A DNA stretch of 64,000 nucleotides from JAAXHH01 sp965225915 (GCA_965225915.1 OZ245326.1:2170001-2234000), one strand, 5' to 3'. Shown: positions 50,950-60,506, counted from the stretch's first letter. A program made the numbers and translations. The notes: a model not told the origin generated them from the letters alone.

Positions 50950-52659
50950 ATGCGACAGTGGACACGATCCATTCTCTGCGTTATGGCGCTTACGGCGGCG
51001 GCTTGCGGATCGCCCGTCGAAAGACCCGCGACCGGACCGCAGACATCGCGCGTCAACACCGTGGGCAGGGAACTTCCGCCCGACGCCGCCCCGCTGAACG
51101 AACAGTATATCCGCCTGAGCATGCTGGAGCCGTCCACCCTGGACGTGGGCATCGCCCTGTTCGATGCCCAGTTCAACGCGTTCCTGTTCGAATCCCTGCT
51201 GGTCTTCGACGACAACATGGAGGTGAAGCCGGCGGCGGCCGAATCCTGGTCCGTGGGGGATGACCACAGGAGGTGGACGTTCAAGATCCGGTCGGGTGCT
51301 ACGTGGAGTGACGGGCGTCCGCTGACCGCCCACGATTTCGAGTGGTCGTTCCGCCGCCTGGTCAATCCGGACGCGGGCAACATATTCGCCTACTTCTACT
51401 ATCCGATCAAAGGCGCCCGGGCCTTCAACACGGGACAGACCGACGACGCCTCGGTCGTCGGCGTCAGGGCGGTGGACGACCGCACGCTGGTGATCGAAAC
51501 CGAAGAACCCTGTTCGTACTTTCCCTATATACTCACCTTTTTCACTTCCGTGCCGGCTCCGCGGTGGCAGGTGGAGAAGTACGGCATTCGGTGGTCCGAA
51601 CCGGAGCACCTGGTGTCCAATTCCACCTGGCGGCTTGCGTCGTGGGATAGAAACGTCGGTATGACCTATGCGCTGAATCCCCATTACAACGGTCCGTGGA
51701 AAGGGTACCTCGAACGCCTCGAATTCACCTTCATTCTACCGGGATGGCGGGGTTTGCCGGCTTACGAAAACAACGAATTCGACCGGATGGGCGTAACCGG
51801 TCCAGGCTACCATCACGCGCGCCAGGATCCCGCGCTGAGCAGCGAACTGATCACCTATCCCAACTTCGGCACCTACTATACCATCTTCCGGACGAACGAG
51901 CCGCCGTTCAACAACGTCCGCCTGCGCCAGGCGCTCGCCCATGCGATCGACCGGGAATCCATCTGCAGGATCGTGCTCGGTGATGCCGCCACGCCGGCGT
52001 ACGGCATGCTGCCCAAGGGGTTTCCCGGCTACCAGGTCGACCGGATCCGGAAACACCAGGTTTTCGATCCGGAACTCGCCCGGAGGAGACTTGCGGAAGC
52101 GGGGTACCCCGGTGGAAAGGGATTGCCCGCACTGGAACTCTGGGTGCGGGGCCAGCCGCCGACACCCGACGAATGGAACGTGGTGGTCGCCATGCAGCAG
52201 ATGTTCCAGGAGCATCTGGACATCAAGGTGAATCTCCGGCAGCAGTCCACCAACGCCTTCAACGCTTTCATGCGCAACCACGAGATCCCGTGGGGTTTTC
52301 TCTGGTTCAACATGGACTACCCGGACCCCAGCGACATGATCGCCGTACCCTGGCGTTCGCAACCCGCCGGTTCAGGTCGTCAGGACTGGAAGCACGAGGG
52401 TTTCGACCGCCTGGTCGATGACGCGGCGCGGGAGTTCGACAACGAAAAACGCATGGCCATGTACCAGGCCGCCGAGGAGATCCTGGCGGAAGAGGCGGCA
52501 GGGGTGTTTCTATACAATATGGTGAACGCGACCCTCAACAAACCGTGGGTCCGGGGCATTGACGTGAACAAGTACGGCGACCGACGGTGGAACGGGTTCG
52601 CGCCGTCCTTTGCCTCCCTCTACATCGGTGATCCTGGAGAAGGGGAGACCAGACGGTAG
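50950..52659 (+). CDS. Oligopeptide ABC transporter substrate-binding lipoprotein
   Basis: A 569-residue OppA-type (SBP family 5) protein. Its signal peptide ends in the lipobox LTAAAC (C19). The domain has LNEQYIRLSMLEPSTLDVG, FESLLVFDDNMEVKPAAAESWSV, RSGATWSDGRPLTAHDFEWSFRRL and RLRQALAHAIDRESIC, all typical. No permease or ATPase gene is adjacent, so partners must be elsewhere or it works as a free receptor. It is convergent with the PhyH gene, with stop codons 2 bp apart. Confidence 0.93.
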   Translation: MRQWTRSILCVMALTAAACGSPVERPATGPQTSRVNTVGRELPPDAAPLNEQYIRLSMLEPSTLDVGIALFDAQFNAFLFESLLVFDDNMEVKPAAAESWSVGDDHRRWTFKIRSGATWSDGRPLTAHDFEWSFRRLVNPDAGNIFAYFYYPIKGARAFNTGQTDDASVVGVRAVDDRTLVIETEEPCSYFPYILTFFTSVPAPRWQVEKYGIRWSEPEHLVSNSTWRLASWDRNVGMTYALNPHYNGPWKGYLERLEFTFILPGWRGLPAYENNEFDRMGVTGPGYHHARQDPALSSELITYPNFGTYYTIFRTNEPPFNNVRLRQALAHAIDRESICRIVLGDAATPAYGMLPKGFPGYQVDRIRKHQVFDPELARRRLAEAGYPGGKGLPALELWVRGQPPTPDEWNVVVAMQQMFQEHLDIKVNLRQQSTNAFNAFMRNHEIPWGFLWFNMDYPDPSDMIAVPWRSQPAGSGRQDWKHEGFDRLVDDAAREFDNEKRMAMYQAAEEILAEEAAGVFLYNMVNATLNKPWVRGIDVNKYGDRRWNGFAPSFASLYIGDPGEGETRR

Positions 52660-52661
52660 GA

Positions 52662-53534
52662 TCAGGAGAACGGATCCCGGTCGAAACCGGTTTCCGGCAG
52701 GATCGTTTCCGCGCCTTCCGGCCAGTCGACGGGCCAGGTCCACCCGGGAATCTCCAGGCTGGCGGCCCGGACCCGGTGCGCGGCGGCCCTTCGATGCACT
52801 CCCGTTGAAGCCCTGCTGACCTCCGAGCTGTGGAGCATGGTAGGGTAGTAGAACGTGACGCTCCCTTCGCCCGCCGTGCAGTCGATGGCATCCCCTTCGT
52901 GCCGGGCGACGTATTCCTCCAGGCCGCCGGACAGTTCAAGAGGTCCTTCGAGATAGGAACCGGGGATGACCTTCATGGCCCCGTTCTCGATGGTCTGCGG
53001 ATCCACGTTGATCCGGACAATGATGGTTCTTTGGAAATAGTCTTCCTTCCAGTCGATATCGGCCGACCGGACGTGCACGTGGCCGAACTGCTGCCAGTAT
53101 CCGGTGAGATCGACCTCTTCGTCGGCCGGGGGGTCGACGATGAAGAAGGTGTCCTGGTGCCAGCTGATCGCCGCGTCCCCACCGGCCACCTTGTCGAACA
53201 TCGTACCGATACTCGCGTGCTTGACCGGTTCGCCCAGCGCGCGCTCCAGCACGCTTACGATCGCGGGATGCCTCGAAAACCGGAGTCCGCCTTCACACAC
53301 GGCATAGAGTTCCCACAGCAGCCAGACCGTATCCCTGGACTTTCCAAGAAGCTTGTCGGTCGGCCGTCCCATGTACTCTTCGACGCGGTCCGCCTCTGCG
53401 ATGGTCTGGTCCAGGAGGGCCCGGAAACAATTCATCTCTTCTGGCGAAAAGACCCCTTCCACGGTAACGATGCCCTGGGTTTTCAGGACATCCACCGCAT
53501 CCTGCAACGTGATGCCGGAAGTCTTGCTGTACAT
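52662..53534 (-). CDS. Phytanoyl-CoA dioxygenase-like Fe(II)/2-oxoglutarate oxygenase
   Basis: A 290-residue PhyH-family protein. The double-stranded beta-helix shows the facial triad SWHQDTFF (H126, D128) and LHSSEVS (H235), with an Arg downstream (about R248) for 2-oxoglutarate. The substrate is not predictable; such genes are numerous in uncultivated marine lineages. AAGGAG precedes the ATG at 53534; the frame extends 69 bases upstream into the previous gene. It ends the topA-led minus-strand run. Confidence 0.85.
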   Translation of the reverse strand: MYSKTSGITLQDAVDVLKTQGIVTVEGVFSPEEMNCFRALLDQTIAEADRVEEYMGRPTDKLLGKSRDTVWLLWELYAVCEGGLRFSRHPAIVSVLERALGEPVKHASIGTMFDKVAGGDAAISWHQDTFFIVDPPADEEVDLTGYWQQFGHVHVRSADIDWKEDYFQRTIIVRINVDPQTIENGAMKVIPGSYLEGPLELSGGLEEYVARHEGDAIDCTAGEGSVTFYYPTMLHSSEVSRASTGVHRRAAAHRVRAASLEIPGWTWPVDWPEGAETILPETGFDRDPFS

Positions 53535-53563
53535 GGCGCCGCTCCTTTTGCGCGCTGTCGGGC

Positions 53564-55276
53564 TTAAGGGTTCAGTTTGAGTGCTACGTCTTCCGTCTCC
53601 CATCCCGAACGTACCTCCACGGTATCGGGATGGACCATCGATCGTTCGGCGGGCATGAACGGCATCGCGGTACCGAAATCATACCGGCCATTGCCGTTTG
53701 CGTCGCGATAGGCTTGCAGGATATACCGGCCCGGCAGGACGCTATCAAATCGAAAATCACCGGGGCCGTCCAGCTTAAGTTCCGATACCGCGTCCGTTTC
53801 CCGATCACGGAACAGGGATATACCCACCGGTCCCGCCTTCGCCGCGTCTTCGTCTTCGAACCGACCGGACAGCGAACCGTAGTCTGCCGGATCGATGGTC
53901 GAGAAGGAATAACCAAGCGTATCGGAACGGTCGTCCGCGGTCTGCAGGGACTGGCCGGACCCGTTGTTCACCTGGCCGGCGAGGATCATGATCCCGTATT
54001 CGGCACTCGGCCAGAGCAGGGTGTCGGGACGTATTGCGGCGACCGTGGGAGAGATCCATCGAAGGTCACCGCCCACCTCCTGGCCGGTGGAGTCTCGCAG
54101 GGCCAACGCGTGCTCCCCCAGGGACACGGGTTCGCTGAAGGCAAACATGATTTCGGTGGACTGCGCGATATCCTGCGAACGGTCGCCTGGTCGGACCTCT
54201 AAAATCCGCGGTGGTGACGAGTCTTCAAAGGATGAACCGGTGAATTCAGCCGAGTTCTGCGTCGAATCGACCGGTTCCGTCCAGTTGTCTTCCAGCCCGG
54301 TCACGGTCAGACGGTAGACCTTGTCCCGTGTCTGGGGAGCCGTGATAAGCACGATGGACGTCGAGTCCGACGGGTCCGGATAGGCGGACGTGACCTCGAG
54401 GCTATCCCCGTCTTCCACGCCGCGAATGGCGTAGGAACCGGTGTCCATGACCAGTTCCTGGCGGGGCGCCTCGCTCAAAAGGACATTGAGCTCACGCTTG
54501 TTGGGTGGCCGGGCGGAAACCAAGTGCATGGAGGCGGTATCGTTGACGGCCAACCGAAACCACATCGGGCCGTCCCCCATTTCTTCTTCCGACAGGATTA
54601 CGTCCCGCGTAGGGACCCCGATGGGATCCATGCCGGCATCGTAGAGACGGTCTCTGCCCTGGTCCATGAAGGCGAAGAAACGGTAACGACCGGTGGAGAG
54701 ATGGGTAAACCCGAAGGTCCCGTCCGTACCGGCCTGGGTCAGGTAGTCCGGAGGCGTTCCGGCCGGATCTGGAGCGGGCTTCCCGGAGAGGCTGTAGGCC
54801 CAGATGTAGGCCCCCCTGGCGGGCCTGTCGTTGTAGACCGCCATGCCGTTGACCTCCCCCTGGTCTATGTTCGAACCCGTGGATAGGGCGTACACATAGG
54901 TGGAGTCCATGCGGTTGCCGCGCAGGTCCCTGACGCCGGTGCCCACCGTGATAATATAGGTTCTCTCGCCGTCAATGGCCTCTACGAACCGGATCCTGAC
55001 CTGGTTGCCGCTCCAGTTAATTTCGGTGTCGAATTCGACAATGGGCGCGATGAACAGGTTGCCCTCGATGGACCGGGGTTCGATGCGTTCGTTGAAGATC
55101 AGCGTCGGGGAAACGTCGACCGGGACATTGGTCGAACCTGGGGGCGGATCGCTTTCGACCACGTAGGGCGGAAAGGTGTCCCGCGGGCCGCCTGGCGGCA
55201 AGCCTTCACGGGCGCAGGCCATGACGGCCATGCCGACCGAGAGCATCAGTGCGAAAATGACCAGCGTCCCGTTCAT
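53564..55276 (-). CDS. Lipoprotein with Ig-like (SbsA-type) domains
   Basis: A 570-residue secreted lipoprotein: signal peptide MNGTLVIFALMLSVGMAVMAC with the acylated Cys at 21, then two bacterial Ig-like domains with the pattern PPYVVESDPPPGSTNVPVDV (about 36-55) and SPPRILEVRPGDRSQDI (about 343-360). Between and after them are carboxypeptidase-regulatory-like beta-sandwich stretches (GRYRFFAFMDQGRDRLYD and PGRYILQAYRDANGNGRYD). Proteins of this build are common in FCB bacteria. Function unknown. It is 3 bp after the Xer gene. Confidence 0.82.
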   Translation of the reverse strand: MNGTLVIFALMLSVGMAVMACAREGLPPGGPRDTFPPYVVESDPPPGSTNVPVDVSPTLIFNERIEPRSIEGNLFIAPIVEFDTEINWSGNQVRIRFVEAIDGERTYIITVGTGVRDLRGNRMDSTYVYALSTGSNIDQGEVNGMAVYNDRPARGAYIWAYSLSGKPAPDPAGTPPDYLTQAGTDGTFGFTHLSTGRYRFFAFMDQGRDRLYDAGMDPIGVPTRDVILSEEEMGDGPMWFRLAVNDTASMHLVSARPPNKRELNVLLSEAPRQELVMDTGSYAIRGVEDGDSLEVTSAYPDPSDSTSIVLITAPQTRDKVYRLTVTGLEDNWTEPVDSTQNSAEFTGSSFEDSSPPRILEVRPGDRSQDIAQSTEIMFAFSEPVSLGEHALALRDSTGQEVGGDLRWISPTVAAIRPDTLLWPSAEYGIMILAGQVNNGSGQSLQTADDRSDTLGYSFSTIDPADYGSLSGRFEDEDAAKAGPVGISLFRDRETDAVSELKLDGPGDFRFDSVLPGRYILQAYRDANGNGRYDFGTAMPFMPAERSMVHPDTVEVRSGWETEDVALKLNP

Positions 55277-55279
55277 ATA

Positions 55280-56179
55280 TCAGGCGCGGGGATGAGCTTC
55301 TTCGTACATTTTTTTCAGACGGTCGAGGGCGACGTGGGTATAGATCTGCGTGGTCGAAAGCCGTTCGTGGCCGAGCAGTTCCTTGACGGCCAGCAAGTCC
55401 GCTCCGGCGTCGAGCAGGTGCGTGGCGGCCGTGTGCCGGAGTACATGGGGCGTCAGCCCCTGCTGGCTTATCCTCAGGCCGTATCTGACCAGGATGTATT
55501 GGACCCCGCGACCCGTCAGTCTCCGGCCGTGTTGATTCAGCAGCAGCGCGGCCGTATCGTCGTCCCGTCCCGCTTTCAGCAAAAGGGGCCGCACGTCAAG
55601 ATAGGATACGAGTACGGACAGGGCGTGCCGCCCCAGGGGAACGATCCGTTCCTTGTCCCCCTTACCGATCACCCGGATTCGCTCTTCCGTCAGATCAATC
55701 GCTCCCGTGTCCAGGCCGACGAGTTCCGATAGCCGCATGCCGGAGCCGTACAGCAATTCCAGGATGACCGCGTCCCGCAGTCCGAGAACCTGGCTCCGGT
55801 CCGGCTGGCGGAGCAGCGCCTCCACCTGGTTCCGGTCCAGAAACCGGGGCAGGCGGTGGTCCCATTTCGGCGTGGTCAGATAGATGCAGGGGTTGGCGGA
55901 AACGATCCCTTCCCGGCAGAGGTAATGGAAGAAGGACCGCACGGCCGCGAAACGGCGCGCGATGGTCCGTTTGCTGAACCCTTCCTGGTGCAGGTGGTGG
56001 AGGAATGCCCTCACCGCGGACTTGTCGATCGAGTCGGGTGCTACCGTGTCGGCGGAGCGGTATTCGGAGATGAAGGACAGGAACTGATGCAGGTCTCCGG
56101 CATAGGCCGACCGGGTATGCCGGGAGTAATTCCTTTCTATCTCAAGATGTTCAAGGAACTCGCTGACCTGCTTTTCCAT
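55280..56179 (-). CDS. xerC: Tyrosine recombinase XerC/XerD
   Basis: Site-specific recombinase for chromosome dimer resolution. It has 299 residues with the complete catalytic set: R149 (GSGMRLSEL), K173, H245 and R248 (HVLRHTAATHL), H271 (LLGHERLSTTQ) and Y280 (IYTHV). The N-terminal SAM-like DNA-binding domain is intact (YSRHTRSAYAGDL). It lies 6 bp after topA. It is assigned as Xer housekeeping and not as a phage integrase because of length, context and motif match; C versus D cannot be decided. Confidence 0.9.
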   Translation of the reverse strand: MEKQVSEFLEHLEIERNYSRHTRSAYAGDLHQFLSFISEYRSADTVAPDSIDKSAVRAFLHHLHQEGFSKRTIARRFAAVRSFFHYLCREGIVSANPCIYLTTPKWDHRLPRFLDRNQVEALLRQPDRSQVLGLRDAVILELLYGSGMRLSELVGLDTGAIDLTEERIRVIGKGDKERIVPLGRHALSVLVSYLDVRPLLLKAGRDDDTAALLLNQHGRRLTGRGVQYILVRYGLRISQQGLTPHVLRHTAATHLLDAGADLLAVKELLGHERLSTTQIYTHVALDRLKKMYEEAHPRA

Positions 56180-56185
56180 AATCGG

Positions 56186-58450
56186 TCATGCCTCCTGGTC
56201 CGCATGGTCCGAACCGGCGGGCACCGGTTCGACAGACCGGATTCGGTGCTTGCATCCCGGACACTGCATCGCCGAGTTGCCCGACCTGTCCTGTTTCTCG
56301 ACCATAATGGGATAGTCGCAGGAAGGACAGCGGCGATCGACGGGGGTATCCCACACCACGAACCGGCATTTGGGGTAGTTGCTGCAACCGAAGAAGTTTC
56401 GGCCCCGCTGCGACCGGCGCGCCGTCAGGGATCCCCCGCAACCCTCTTCGGGGCAGGTGATGCCCAGGTTGACCGGACGCGTCTGCTGGCAGCGCGGGTA
56501 TCCGCTGCACGCCAGGAACGGGCCGTACCGTCCAGTTTTCACGACCATTTTCTCACCGCACTTGTCGCAGACCTCGTCGGAGGTCATTCCGGTTGTCTCA
56601 CTTCCGTCTAACGGCCTGGTATTCTTGCACGCGGGAAATCCCCCGCAGGCCATGAAACGACCGTTCCGACCCCACCTGATGACCATCGGTTTGCCGCATT
56701 TCTCGCAAGTCTCGTCCGTTTCTTCCGTAAGGGTGCTCTTCAATTTCGATCTCTGGGCGTTAACGGACTGAAGCCGTTCGTTGAAGGGGTGATAGAAATC
56801 CTTCAGGGTGCCCGTCCAGTCCAGTTCACCCGCTTCAATCCGGTCCAGGGCGTCTTCCATCTTGGCGGTGAAAGCCACGTCGAAAAGGTCCGGGAAAGCC
56901 ATGACCAGTATTCGGTTCACGGCCTTTCCGAGATCGGAGGGCGAGAACCGGCCCTGTTTCATCGCCACGTACTTGCGCATGCGCAATGTGCTGATGATCT
57001 GGGCGTACGTGCTGGGCCGGCCGATCTGCCTCACCTCGAGTTCCTTGACCAGGCTCGCTTCCGTGTACCTGGGCGGTGGCTGGGTGAAGTGCTGCCTGGG
57101 TTCGAGTTTCTCAAGCGCGAGTTTTTCGTCCTCCCGCAGCTTGGGCAGCGATTTTTCTTCTTCCTTTTGTTCGGCATCTTCATCGACAGGCTCTTCGTAC
57201 ACCTTCAGGTAACCCGCGAAAGTGGGTACCGAACCCGTGGCGCGGAAAAGGTACTGCCCGGCCCGTACGTCCACGGTCGTCACGTCGAAACGGGCCGGCC
57301 GCGTCTGGGAGGCGACAAAGCGCAGCCAGATCAGTTCGTACATCTTGAACTGGTCGGACGTCAGGAAAGACTTCACCTTCTCGGGGGTGCGGTCCAACGC
57401 CGTGGGCCGGATCGCTTCGTGGGCGTCCTGTGCCCCCGGTTTGGTCTTGTACTTCGTGGGCTTGGCAGGCACGAACTCCGCACCGTAGACTTCGCCGATC
57501 AGACCGCGTACGGCCTGAACCGCTTCGTCCACGATACGGGTGGAATCCGTCCGCATGTAGGTGATCAGCCCGATGGTTCCCTCGTCACCCAGGTCGATGC
57601 CTTCGTAGAGCTGCTGGGCGATCATCATGGTCTTCTGCGTGGTAAACCGGAGGCGCCTGGCCGCGTCCTGCTGCAGGGTGCTCGTGATGAAGGGGGGATA
57701 AGGATTGCGCTGCGTGTGTTTCTTGGTGATACCCTCGATTTCGAATGCCTTCGCGCCCATGTCGTCGATCAGGCCCCGTGCCGATTTTTCGTCCGGTATA
57801 TGAACCTTATCCTCGCCCGTTCGAATCAGTTTTACCGGGAAAACGGCATCCTGCTCGGTCCGGAGATGGGCCGTTATGGACCAGTACTCTTCGACCTTGA
57901 ACTTTTCGATTTCGTCTTCCCGATCGCAAATCAACCGAAGGGCCACAGACTGCACCCGACCCGCGCTCAACCCACCGGTGATCGTTTTCCATAGTAAAGG
58001 GCTGACCTGGTATCCGACGAGCCGGTCCATGACGCGGCGCGCCTGCTGGGCATTAACTTTCTGCATGTCGATGGGAACGGGCTTGTCGATCGCCGTGCGG
58101 ACAGCCTGGGGGGTGATTTCGTGGAAGAGAACCCTTCCCACCTCTTTGTTGTTTCCCAACTGGCTGGCCACGTGCCAGGCTATGGCCTCGCCTTCTCGGT
58201 CCGGGTCCGTCGCGAGGAAGATCCGGTCGGCCGATTTCGCCGCGCTGCGCAGGTCCTTCACGACCTTTTCCTTCCCCTGTATCGTGACGTATTCGGGTTT
58301 GAAATTGTTGTTTACGTCGACGCCCAGGCTCTTTGGCGGAAGATCCCTGACATGGCCCACGGACGCCATGATATCGAAATCCTTGCCCAGGTATTTCTTG
58401 ATCGTACGGGCCTTGGCCGGTGACTCTACAATGACTAGGGATTTGGGCAT
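56186..58450 (-). CDS. topA: DNA topoisomerase I
   Basis: Relaxes negative supercoils. It has 754 residues: TOPRIM domain (LVIVESPAKARTIKKYLG, LATDPDREGEAIAWH), catalytic Tyr298 in GLITYMRTDSTRI, and a C-terminal series of four Cys4-type zinc-ribbon units (for example CEKCGKPM...CGGFPAC, CDKCGEKM...CSGYPRC, CPSCDYPI...CPGC). It precedes xerC by 6 bp and follows a DUF494 gene. All expected domains are intact. Confidence 0.97.
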   Translation of the reverse strand: MPKSLVIVESPAKARTIKKYLGKDFDIMASVGHVRDLPPKSLGVDVNNNFKPEYVTIQGKEKVVKDLRSAAKSADRIFLATDPDREGEAIAWHVASQLGNNKEVGRVLFHEITPQAVRTAIDKPVPIDMQKVNAQQARRVMDRLVGYQVSPLLWKTITGGLSAGRVQSVALRLICDREDEIEKFKVEEYWSITAHLRTEQDAVFPVKLIRTGEDKVHIPDEKSARGLIDDMGAKAFEIEGITKKHTQRNPYPPFITSTLQQDAARRLRFTTQKTMMIAQQLYEGIDLGDEGTIGLITYMRTDSTRIVDEAVQAVRGLIGEVYGAEFVPAKPTKYKTKPGAQDAHEAIRPTALDRTPEKVKSFLTSDQFKMYELIWLRFVASQTRPARFDVTTVDVRAGQYLFRATGSVPTFAGYLKVYEEPVDEDAEQKEEEKSLPKLREDEKLALEKLEPRQHFTQPPPRYTEASLVKELEVRQIGRPSTYAQIISTLRMRKYVAMKQGRFSPSDLGKAVNRILVMAFPDLFDVAFTAKMEDALDRIEAGELDWTGTLKDFYHPFNERLQSVNAQRSKLKSTLTEETDETCEKCGKPMVIRWGRNGRFMACGGFPACKNTRPLDGSETTGMTSDEVCDKCGEKMVVKTGRYGPFLACSGYPRCQQTRPVNLGITCPEEGCGGSLTARRSQRGRNFFGCSNYPKCRFVVWDTPVDRRCPSCDYPIMVEKQDRSGNSAMQCPGCKHRIRSVEPVPAGSDHADQEA

Positions 58451-58496
58451 GTCTGTGCGTTGACGGGTTGGAGAATGAGATGAAAGAGGGACGGCC

Positions 58497-58967
58497 TCAG
58501 TTCCCGATAATGCCTTCTTCGAGGTCGTCGGGCAACCAGATCATGGCCTGGCCGGAATCCGTTTCAAGCAGAATCGGGGCGGCGATGGTCTTGATGTCTT
58601 CCCGGGTGACGGAACGGGCGCCTGTCAGCATGGCCCGTTCAATGATCAGTTCGGTCTGCATATCGTTGATCAGGCCCAGTTCCCGGAGTTCCAGGAGGTA
58701 GCCGTACGCGTCCGGCTGGATCATCAATTGTTCTACGGCGTGCAGAATGCGGTTGGGTTTGGGCTGAAGGGGGAAGGTCGGATCGACCACGACTTCCGCT
58801 TGTGCCTGTAGGCGGTCGAATAACCAGGCAAAAGCCGTGTTGACCTCCTGCTGGGTATAGCCGTGTCCGACCAGGGTCTGAGAGACATCGGCGATGTCAT
58901 TGAAGCGGCCTTTTTCATCCTGCATGTGCTTCATCAGGAAAACGATGATTTCCATCACTTTTTCCAT
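58497..58967 (-). CDS. smg: Smg/DUF494 family protein
   Basis: A 156-residue conserved protein of unknown role, found next to topA in many bacteria (smg-topA). The family features are MEKVMEIIVFLMKH, a WLFDRLQAQ helix, the segment RILHAVEQLMIQPDAYGYLLELRELGLI, and the acidic tail. The position 46 bp upstream of topA supports the call. AGGAGAGA precedes the ATG. Confidence 0.88.
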   Translation of the reverse strand: MEKVMEIIVFLMKHMQDEKGRFNDIADVSQTLVGHGYTQQEVNTAFAWLFDRLQAQAEVVVDPTFPLQPKPNRILHAVEQLMIQPDAYGYLLELRELGLINDMQTELIIERAMLTGARSVTREDIKTIAAPILLETDSGQAMIWLPDDLEEGIIGN

Positions 58968-59059
58968 GATTCTCTCCTGAATGAATGAGAAGATGGAATC
59001 AGGACCGGGCCGAAGAACGACCGTTGGCTGCTCACGGTACTTCCGGTTTTACGATTGCA

Positions 59060-59088
59060 AATCTAATCTTCGAAAGAGGTAATTGCAA
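59060..59088 (-). promoter_or_regulatory. Promoter of the smg-topA-xerC-lipoprotein-phyH run
   Basis: On the minus strand TTGCAA (59088-59083), a 17-bp spacer and TAGATT (59065-59060). It lies about 90 bp upstream of smg in a 150-bp gap. No other candidate was seen there. Confidence 0.55.
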
Positions 59089-59117
59089 GTGCTTTTTCCC
59101 GTTGCGGGATGCTTTGG

Positions 59118-60137
59118 CTAAGCTTCGAATACCTTGCCGATTTCATCCCTGTCGAACGCCGGAAGATCGTGAAGCGTTCCCTTACGACGTATTCGAATAC
59201 CGAAATCGGGAGGCTGTACGCAACCGATGACGACGGCTGGGATTCCGGCTTCCGAAAGGCGATTAACGACAGGCACCGCGTGGCCCGGATCCACCACGAT
59301 CAGGAGGGCGCCGGAGGCGATCGTCCCCAGCGGATCAAGTCCGTAGAACGTGCATAGAGCCTGCGATTCGGGCAGCAAAGGCAGCCGATCGTCCTCGATC
59401 AGCATGCCGACCCCGGACGCGGCGGCGATTTCCCGCAAACCCGAAGCGAGACCACCCTCCGTCGGATCGTGCATGGCTTGGACTCCGCCGGTTGCCATCG
59501 CGATGCGGGCTTCTTTAACCACGCTGAGACCGGGTTCCTTGAGGTACCGTCGGCACGTCTCGAGGAAACCGTCGGAGAAACGGGCTCTGACCTCGTCGCT
59601 TTTTTCCATGGCGATCAGCGCCGTCGCCTCGATGGCAATGCCCTTGGTCAACAGTATCCGGTCGCCCACTCTGGCGCCGGATCCGGAAACGTAGCCGTCG
59701 GGAGTCGTTTCACCCAGCATCTGGCCGATCAGCAGCGGCCGGTCCAGGCCATGGGTAATTTCGGTATGTCCGCCGCAAAGGGTGATGTCGAGTTCCGCGC
59801 AGGCGTCGGAGAGCCCTGAGAAAATGCGATCCACCAGTTCGGGACTCGTTTTTGCTTCCGGGAGCAGTATGGTCGTCAGAAACCACCTGGGCACGGCGCC
59901 CATGGCGGCGACGTCGTTGGCGTTAACGTGAACGGCGTACCATCCGATTTCTTCGGTGGCGAAGGTGATGGGATCCGTTTTCGTTACGAGTACGCGGGAG
60001 CCGAAGGAGATGACCGCCGCGTCCTGTCCGATACCCGGGCCCACGAGCAGTCTCGGGTCGGTACCGGAAGCGTACCGTCGCAGAATGCGGTCCAGGTCTT
60101 CCGCGGGCAGTTTTCCGACCGGGTAGTAGGGAGGCAT
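59118..60137 (-). CDS. PurM/AIR-synthase-superfamily protein (HypE-like)
   Basis: A 339-residue ATP-binding PurM-like protein. The N-terminal half has GPGIGQDAAVI and HVNANDVAAMGAVPRWFLTTILLP, and the GGHTEIT motif; the C-terminal half has ATGGVQAMHDPTEGGLASGLREIAAASGVGMLI, given here as blocks. It resembles HypE/thiamine-monophosphate-kinase relatives. The conserved C-terminal PRIC cysteine of HypE is absent (the protein ends FEA), and there is no Sec/Cys GKV motif for SelD. The exact reaction is unknown. It is 66 bp after the HU gene. Confidence 0.75.
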   Translation of the reverse strand: MPPYYPVGKLPAEDLDRILRRYASGTDPRLLVGPGIGQDAAVISFGSRVLVTKTDPITFATEEIGWYAVHVNANDVAAMGAVPRWFLTTILLPEAKTSPELVDRIFSGLSDACAELDITLCGGHTEITHGLDRPLLIGQMLGETTPDGYVSGSGARVGDRILLTKGIAIEATALIAMEKSDEVRARFSDGFLETCRRYLKEPGLSVVKEARIAMATGGVQAMHDPTEGGLASGLREIAAASGVGMLIEDDRLPLLPESQALCTFYGLDPLGTIASGALLIVVDPGHAVPVVNRLSEAGIPAVVIGCVQPPDFGIRIRRKGTLHDLPAFDRDEIGKVFEA

Positions 60138-60203
60138 GTTCGCTGATAGGAGTGGAGACGTCGAATCTTGCGCTGCGTGCGGTTCGGGTGATCTGCGGCC
60201 GTG

Positions 60204-60506
60204 TTACTCCTGCCGCTTTCTCTGGGCCCGCAATGCTTCCTTGAGTATTTTGCCGGGTTTGAACTTGGCCTTCCGCCGGGCCGGGACCTCGATGGTATAC
60301 CCTGTCCGCGGATTGCGGGCCGCGGGTTTGGGCCGGGTGTTCTTGATTTCCAGCGCGCCGAACCCCCGGATTTCGATCCGGTTGCCTTCGACCAGGTTTT
60401 CCCGCATGATTTCGAAGAGCGCGTCGATCACGGGATATATCTGGGTCTTCTTCAGTCCCAGCGTTTCGCTGATTTCATTGACCAGTTCTCTGCGCGTCGT
60501 TGTCAT
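60204..60506 (-). CDS. HU/IHF-family DNA-binding protein
   Basis: A 100-residue nucleoid protein: MTTTRRELVNEISETLGLKKTQ, then IEIRGFGALEI, and the beta-arm with PAARNPRTGYTIEVPARRKAKFKPGKILK in order. IHF-like features are the RNPRTG arm. GAGGAAG precedes the ATG at 60506; the 27 bases upstream in frame are not conserved. It is 27 bp downstream of the aldolase gene. Confidence 0.93.
   Translation of the reverse strand: MTTTRRELVNEISETLGLKKTQIYPVIDALFEIMRENLVEGNRIEIRGFGALEIKNTRPKPAARNPRTGYTIEVPARRKAKFKPGKILKEALRAQRKRQE

Noticed and set aside
55280..56179. Phage or integron integrase
   Set aside because: Length, motif spacing and the topA neighbour fit housekeeping Xer; no attachment site or phage genes are near.
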